Below, in pieces: positions 60,919 to 64,000 of a DNA stretch of 64,000 nt. The stretch is taken from positions 186,001 through 250,000 of the forward strand of contig NZ_JAFHKL010000003.1 in the NCBI RefSeq assembly GCF_016937655.1, in the 5' to 3' direction. The notes below the pieces were generated by a model. That model saw only the letters and a program-made list of their open reading frames with translations, was not told the origin of the DNA and ran no database searches. Every line of letters begins with the position of its first letter. Position 1 is the stretch's first letter. The position numbers and the translations under genes are program-made. The DNA is from Chromobacterium alkanivorans (GTDB taxonomy: Bacteria > Pseudomonadota > Gammaproteobacteria > Burkholderiales > Chromobacteriaceae).

Positions 60919-62132
60919 GCCGCGCCGGCCGCCAGCGAGCGCAAACCGGCGCTGGACTCCTGCAACACATAGGCGACGGCGATGCACAGCAGCGACAGGC
61001 CGGTGAGCAGCAGCCAGAACTGGCCGGCATGGCCGTAGTCCGCCATCCAGCGGTACACCGCCACCCCCATGCCCCCGCCCAGCGATTCCCCCAACGCGGT
61101 GCTGATGGACAGCACGCTATAGCCCACCGCGCGGCTTTCCTTGCCGATCAAGGACAGCAGCAGCACGTCCATGCTCGGCGCGAACATCATCTCGGCGAAA
61201 GTGAACAGCAATACAAAGGCCAGCGCGCCGCCATAGCCAGGGAGAATGAAGGGCATGATGAAGGCCAGCGCGAAGGTGGCGTAGGAGGAACGGACGATGC
61301 CCAGCGGCTTGCCGCCGCTCCAGCCGTGGGCCAGATGGGTGACCGGCAATTGCAGCGCGATCACCAGCAAGGCGTTCAAGGAGTACAACCAGCCCAGCTT
61401 GCCGGGCAGCGCCAGCGTTTCCGAGACATGGAGCGCGAGCACATTGAACAGCTGGCCGTACAGCAGCCAGCATAAGAAGTTGATCAGCAGAAAGGGCGCC
61501 ATGCCCGGCAGGTAGAGCAGATTCCAATAGGAGCGGAACGACGGCGCGCCGCCGCCGGGGCGTTTCATGCCCAGCTTGGTGAAATTCAGGAAGGTCACCA
61601 CGCCGGCGATGCAATAGGAAACGGCGATGCCGATCAACACCAGCCGGTATTGCCCCTGGGCCACCAGGAACAGCGCCAGCGGCGCCGCCGCCGCCGCCGC
61701 GATGTTGATGCCGATATAGGTGATGGAAAACAGCTTGGCGCGGTTGTCCATCATGTCGCTGGTGGCCGCGGCCAATTGCTTGCTCGCCAGCGCGTTGATG
61801 GAAATGCCGGTGCCGGACAGCGTCAGCGCACAGGCGGTCAGATAAAAGCCCTGGGCTGAATACAGCAGCAAGAAACCGACGGCGGCCATGCCGCAGCCTA
61901 TCAACACGGAATGCGTCGCCGCCATCCGGTCCAGCCACGGCGCCAGCGGTATCTTCGCCGCCTTGGTGGTCAAGGTGAACAGGATGACCAGCATGGCGAT
62001 CTGTTCCGCGCTGAACCCGCCCTTGTTGAGAGTGACCACCAGGGTGGAGACCAGGCCGTAGTAGCCTAGATAGGTCATGATGTAATGCGCGGTGATGTAC
62101 AGCACGCTGCGCCGGACCGGATGCGAGTTCAT
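60915..62132 (-). CDS. MFS transporter of the ATP-grasp cluster
   Basis: A 405-residue protein with about 12 membrane segments. MFS features include APWLDRMAATHSVLIGCGMA between segments 2 and 3 and the internal symmetry of two six-helix halves split near LGMKRPGGGAPSFRSYW (~195-211). It follows the ATP-grasp gene by 104 nt on the same strand, so export of the ligase product is likely, as with the BacE/BacD arrangement known in bacilysin synthesis. The last residues and the TAG stop come from the adjoining repeat end. The substrate is unknown. Confidence 0.85.
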   Translation of the reverse strand: MNSHPVRRSVLYITAHYIMTYLGYYGLVSTLVVTLNKGGFSAEQIAMLVILFTLTTKAAKIPLAPWLDRMAATHSVLIGCGMAAVGFLLLYSAQGFYLTACALTLSGTGISINALASKQLAAATSDMMDNRAKLFSITYIGINIAAAAAAPLALFLVAQGQYRLVLIGIAVSYCIAGVVTFLNFTKLGMKRPGGGAPSFRSYWNLLYLPGMAPFLLINFLCWLLYGQLFNVLALHVSETLALPGKLGWLYSLNALLVIALQLPVTHLAHGWSGGKPLGIVRSSYATFALAFIMPFILPGYGGALAFVLLFTFAEMMFAPSMDVLLLSLIGKESRAVGYSVLSISTALGESLGGGMGVAVYRWMADYGHAGQFWLLLTGLSLLCIAVAYVLQESSAGLRSLAAGAA

Positions 62133-62236
62133 GCTTGCCTGTCTTTGATTCGGATGGATTCAAGAAACGGTTAAAGTCCGCCGCGCGGCGTGAAAGCATG
62201 CGCGACGGACTGGCCTGCCGGCAGGATCTGCGACCC

Positions 62237-63442
62237 CTATTCCTCGGCCAGCGGCTCCCAGGCCACTTGCACCGCGTCGCGCGCCGCCTCGGCGTTGGCG
62301 ACGGCCTGCTCTATGGTGTCGCCCACGCACAGCACATAGCCCTGGCGCGAGTTGGACGACTTCAGCGTGTCGTAGCGCTTGCCGGCTTGCAACTGGCAAT
62401 CCAGCCGGACCACGCCCGGCGCGCTTCTCGCCTGCTCGATGCCGCGCACGTCCAGGATGCGGGCGTTCTCGTAGGAGAAAAAGCGGATGGCGGCGGCCTG
62501 GGCCACCGGCTTGCGCTCCGGCCGCGGCGAATCGGTCAGCACCGCCACGGTTTCGCCGGTGAGGTTGACGCCGCTGACCATCTCGCACATTTCCCAGATC
62601 TGGTCGCCGCCCACCCGGGTCTGCGACTCGATGATGCGGGGGCCGGACGGGGTCAGGCGGATCTCGGTGTGCGCGGGCCCGGTTTTCTGGCCGATGACGT
62701 CCAAAAAGCGGGTGACCAGTTCCTTGACCGCCGCCTGCTGCGCCTCGTCCAGCCGCGCCGGCACCTGGTGGCCCAGCTCGATGAAGCGCGGCAGCGCCGT
62801 GGTTTCCTTCTCGGTGATCATCGCGATCTGATGGCGGCCGTTGATGGAGATGGATTCGACGCTGTATTCCGGGCCGTGCAGGAATTCCTCGGCCAGGATG
62901 GGGCCGTCCATCACCGCGCGGGAACCGTTCCAGCGCGCTTCCAGATGCGCTTCCGCGTCAACGAAGAACACCCCTTCGCTGAGGCCGCCGGCAAACGGCT
63001 TCAACACCATCGCTTCGCCCTTGAGCTCACGGAAGAAGGCCCTGGCGTCGTCCACGCTTTGGCAAACCCGGTACTGCACCGGGCTCAGACCATGCTGGCC
63101 CAGCAGCTCGCGCATCTTGATCTTGTCGCGGGTATGCAGCACCGCCTCCAGGTTGTCGCCCGGAATGCCCAGCTCGATCGCGCATTGCGATGCCGGATGC
63201 AGGCCGTATTCGGTGAAGGACACCACCGCGTCGAACGGGTCCCTGGCATGCCAGGCCCGCGCCAGCAACAGCACCTCCTCCATATCCTCGTAATCCATCA
63301 CCGCGTAGCGCGTGGCCGCGCGGTACTGCCGCTCGTTGACGCGCTCCAGGGTCTGCATCATCGAATAGCGGACGCCCAGTTGCTCCAGTTTGTCCAGCGT
63401 GTGGTCCAGTCCCCCGACGACCAGCACGTGCGCTTGCTTCAT
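62237..63442 (-). CDS. ATP-grasp ligase (L-amino-acid ligase type)
   Basis: A 401-residue ATP-grasp enzyme of the carboxylate-amine ligase kind. The N-terminal domain (VLVVGGLDHTLDKLEQLGVR) is followed by the ATP-grasp fold: MVLKPFAGGLSEGVFFVD (~140, lysine and Gly loop), ILAEEFLHGPEYSVESI (acidic/Arg positions) and TEIRLTPSGPRIIESQTRVGG (Mg-binding Glu and Asn/Ser). This set occurs in dipeptide-forming L-amino-acid ligases and in carnosine-type synthases. AGGAGAAGAG lies next to the ATG at 63442. Its 5' leader consists of a repeat element that ends 14 nt upstream of the start. Neighbours (MFS, JmjC-like cupin) suggest synthesis of a small modified peptide or amino-acid conjugate. Confidence 0.85.
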   Translation of the reverse strand: MKQAHVLVVGGLDHTLDKLEQLGVRYSMMQTLERVNERQYRAATRYAVMDYEDMEEVLLLARAWHARDPFDAVVSFTEYGLHPASQCAIELGIPGDNLEAVLHTRDKIKMRELLGQHGLSPVQYRVCQSVDDARAFFRELKGEAMVLKPFAGGLSEGVFFVDAEAHLEARWNGSRAVMDGPILAEEFLHGPEYSVESISINGRHQIAMITEKETTALPRFIELGHQVPARLDEAQQAAVKELVTRFLDVIGQKTGPAHTEIRLTPSGPRIIESQTRVGGDQIWEMCEMVSGVNLTGETVAVLTDSPRPERKPVAQAAAIRFFSYENARILDVRGIEQARSAPGVVRLDCQLQAGKRYDTLKSSNSRQGYVLCVGDTIEQAVANAEAARDAVQVAWEPLAEE

Positions 63443-63456
63443 TCTCTTCTCCTCTA

Positions 63457-63601
63457 AGAGCCTGTTCATAATCTGCTGCGCTGCGTGAGATGCCACACGG
63501 TGAGTACAGCTTCGAAATGCTCATGTACCACTTGTACATTCCGCTTTCTCAGCCGTTTTCGCCTTGTCTCGCTCTTGCTCGCTAGATTTTGAACAGACTC
63601 T
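63457..63601. repeat. Dispersed 145-bp inverted-repeat element, copy 3 (reversed)
   Basis: This copy is in the opposite orientation to copies 1 and 2, with ends AGAGCCTGTTCATAATCT and AGATTTTGAACAGACTCT and the shared core (CATGTACCACTTGTACATTC, CGTTTTCGCCTTGTCTCGC). It lies directly upstream of the ATP-grasp gene and must be transcribed as its leader or carry its promoter. Confidence 0.85.
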
Positions 63602-63635
63602 AATTTAGTTATGTCCTGGCCAGGCCGGCGCCGGC

Positions 63636-64000
63636 TCAAGGCCTCAGTTTCGACAAATCGATGCCCATGCGCTTGGCCCAGACCCGGTTGCGCATCATCA
63701 CCACATTGAACAGCTCCGGGTGGGTGAGCTTGACCTCTTCCGGGTTGAGCGCCAGCGCCAGCAATTCCGCCATCCGCTGCCGGATGTGGATTTGCAGATT
63801 GGCCTGGTCCAGGCATTTGCGGCCCAGGCCTATCGAGTTGCTCAGCAGCTTGATGCGGTGGAACCACAAGGCGGGCAGGTACAGCACATCGCCGGGCTTC
63901 AAGGTGCATTGCATCAGCTGGGTGGCCGGGTCTTGGGCCAGCGCGGCCAGGTCCGCGCCGCCGTCCGCCGTTTCCGCCAGCTTCGCCTCCGGCCCCATGA
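63636..64000 (-). CDS. JmjC/cupin-8-like oxygenase, C-terminal part (5' end outside window)
   Basis: About 121 residues of the C-terminal end of a cupin-8/JmjC-like protein. The core strand motif CTLKPGDVLYLPALWFHRIK carries the last iron-ligand His of this 2-oxoglutarate oxygenase family. A helical tail follows (LQIHIRQRMAELLALALNPE, then VWAKRMGIDLSKLR). The frame is open to the window edge, so the gene is partial; a Met at 63998 is probably internal. It lies upstream of the ATP-grasp gene on the same strand, split from it by repeat copy 3, and may hydroxylate the amino-acid substrate or product. Confidence 0.75.
   Translation of the reverse strand, partial: MGPEAKLAETADGGADLAALAQDPATQLMQCTLKPGDVLYLPALWFHRIKLLSNSIGLGRKCLDQANLQIHIRQRMAELLALALNPEEVKLTHPELFNVVMMRNRVWAKRMGIDLSKLRP

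Overview
The window is a 64 kb piece of a high-GC betaproteobacterial chromosome. The gene mix (nasA-type nitrate reductase with NirBD, chrBA, MCPs with CZB domains, an M66 metalloprotease, VgrG with phospholipase cargo) fits Chromobacterium or a close relative in the Chromobacteriaceae. This assignment is inference from gene content. Most of the window is GC-rich and compact. The segment from about 27.4 to 41 kb is visibly richer in A+T, has long gene-poor gaps, repeats and broken genes, and reads as an accessory region.

Region by region. 1-4.5 kb: assimilatory nitrite/nitrate reduction (nirB 3' end, nirD, nasA) and a periplasmic binding protein. 4.5-12 kb: a DinB-fold protein, a soluble chemoreceptor, an acetyltransferase, a CigR-like protein, and chromate resistance (chrB-chrA) followed by an MFS exporter. 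11-16 kb: a LysR regulator divergent from an acyl-CoA dehydrogenase, then small enzymes and an AraC/GyrI regulator. 16.8-19 kb: an operon of an XRE/S24-type regulator, a VUT-family membrane protein and a CpdA-like phosphodiesterase. 19.2-27.4 kb: tautomerase, DUF3422, cysteine dioxygenase, a left-handed beta-helix protein, M66 lipoprotein protease and LysE exporter.

28-41 kb is the accessory island. It holds a DUF1353 protein, a structured leader in front of two small helical proteins flanking an amidase-like protein that lacks the catalytic Lys, several frameshifted small genes, and a T6SS cargo module: VgrG, a PGAP1/Tle4-type lipase and two Tli4-type immunity proteins. Between the two immunity genes lie the 3' scars of another lipase and another immunity gene. 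41-44.8 kb holds two alpha/beta hydrolases and a TIM-barrel isomerase controlled by a divergent TetR regulator with a perfect 16-bp palindrome between them.

44.8-53.1 kb is the most unusual part: an eight-gene, tightly coupled minus-strand operon. It starts with a 149-residue precursor-like protein (nitrile-hydratase-alpha-like leader, His/Asp/Asn-rich middle) and continues with two radical SAM enzymes, two related Cys-motif proteins (GYPxCC / SHFPCxxxC), two HExxH peptide-modification proteins and a 2OG-Fe(II) oxygenase. It looks like a RiPP pathway with an unusual number of oxidative tailoring enzymes, and I know of no characterised pathway with this exact set.

53.4-64 kb: an ABC-F ATPase, a flavin amine oxidase plus ThDP enzyme pair, folE followed by a BLUF photoreceptor, and the start of a second small-molecule cluster (MFS, ATP-grasp ligase, JmjC-like cupin) that runs off the window end. 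A ~145-150 bp inverted-repeat element occurs three times here, with solo or degenerate ends elsewhere. Four genes end in a stop codon lying inside one of its ends. No tRNA, rRNA or CRISPR was found.
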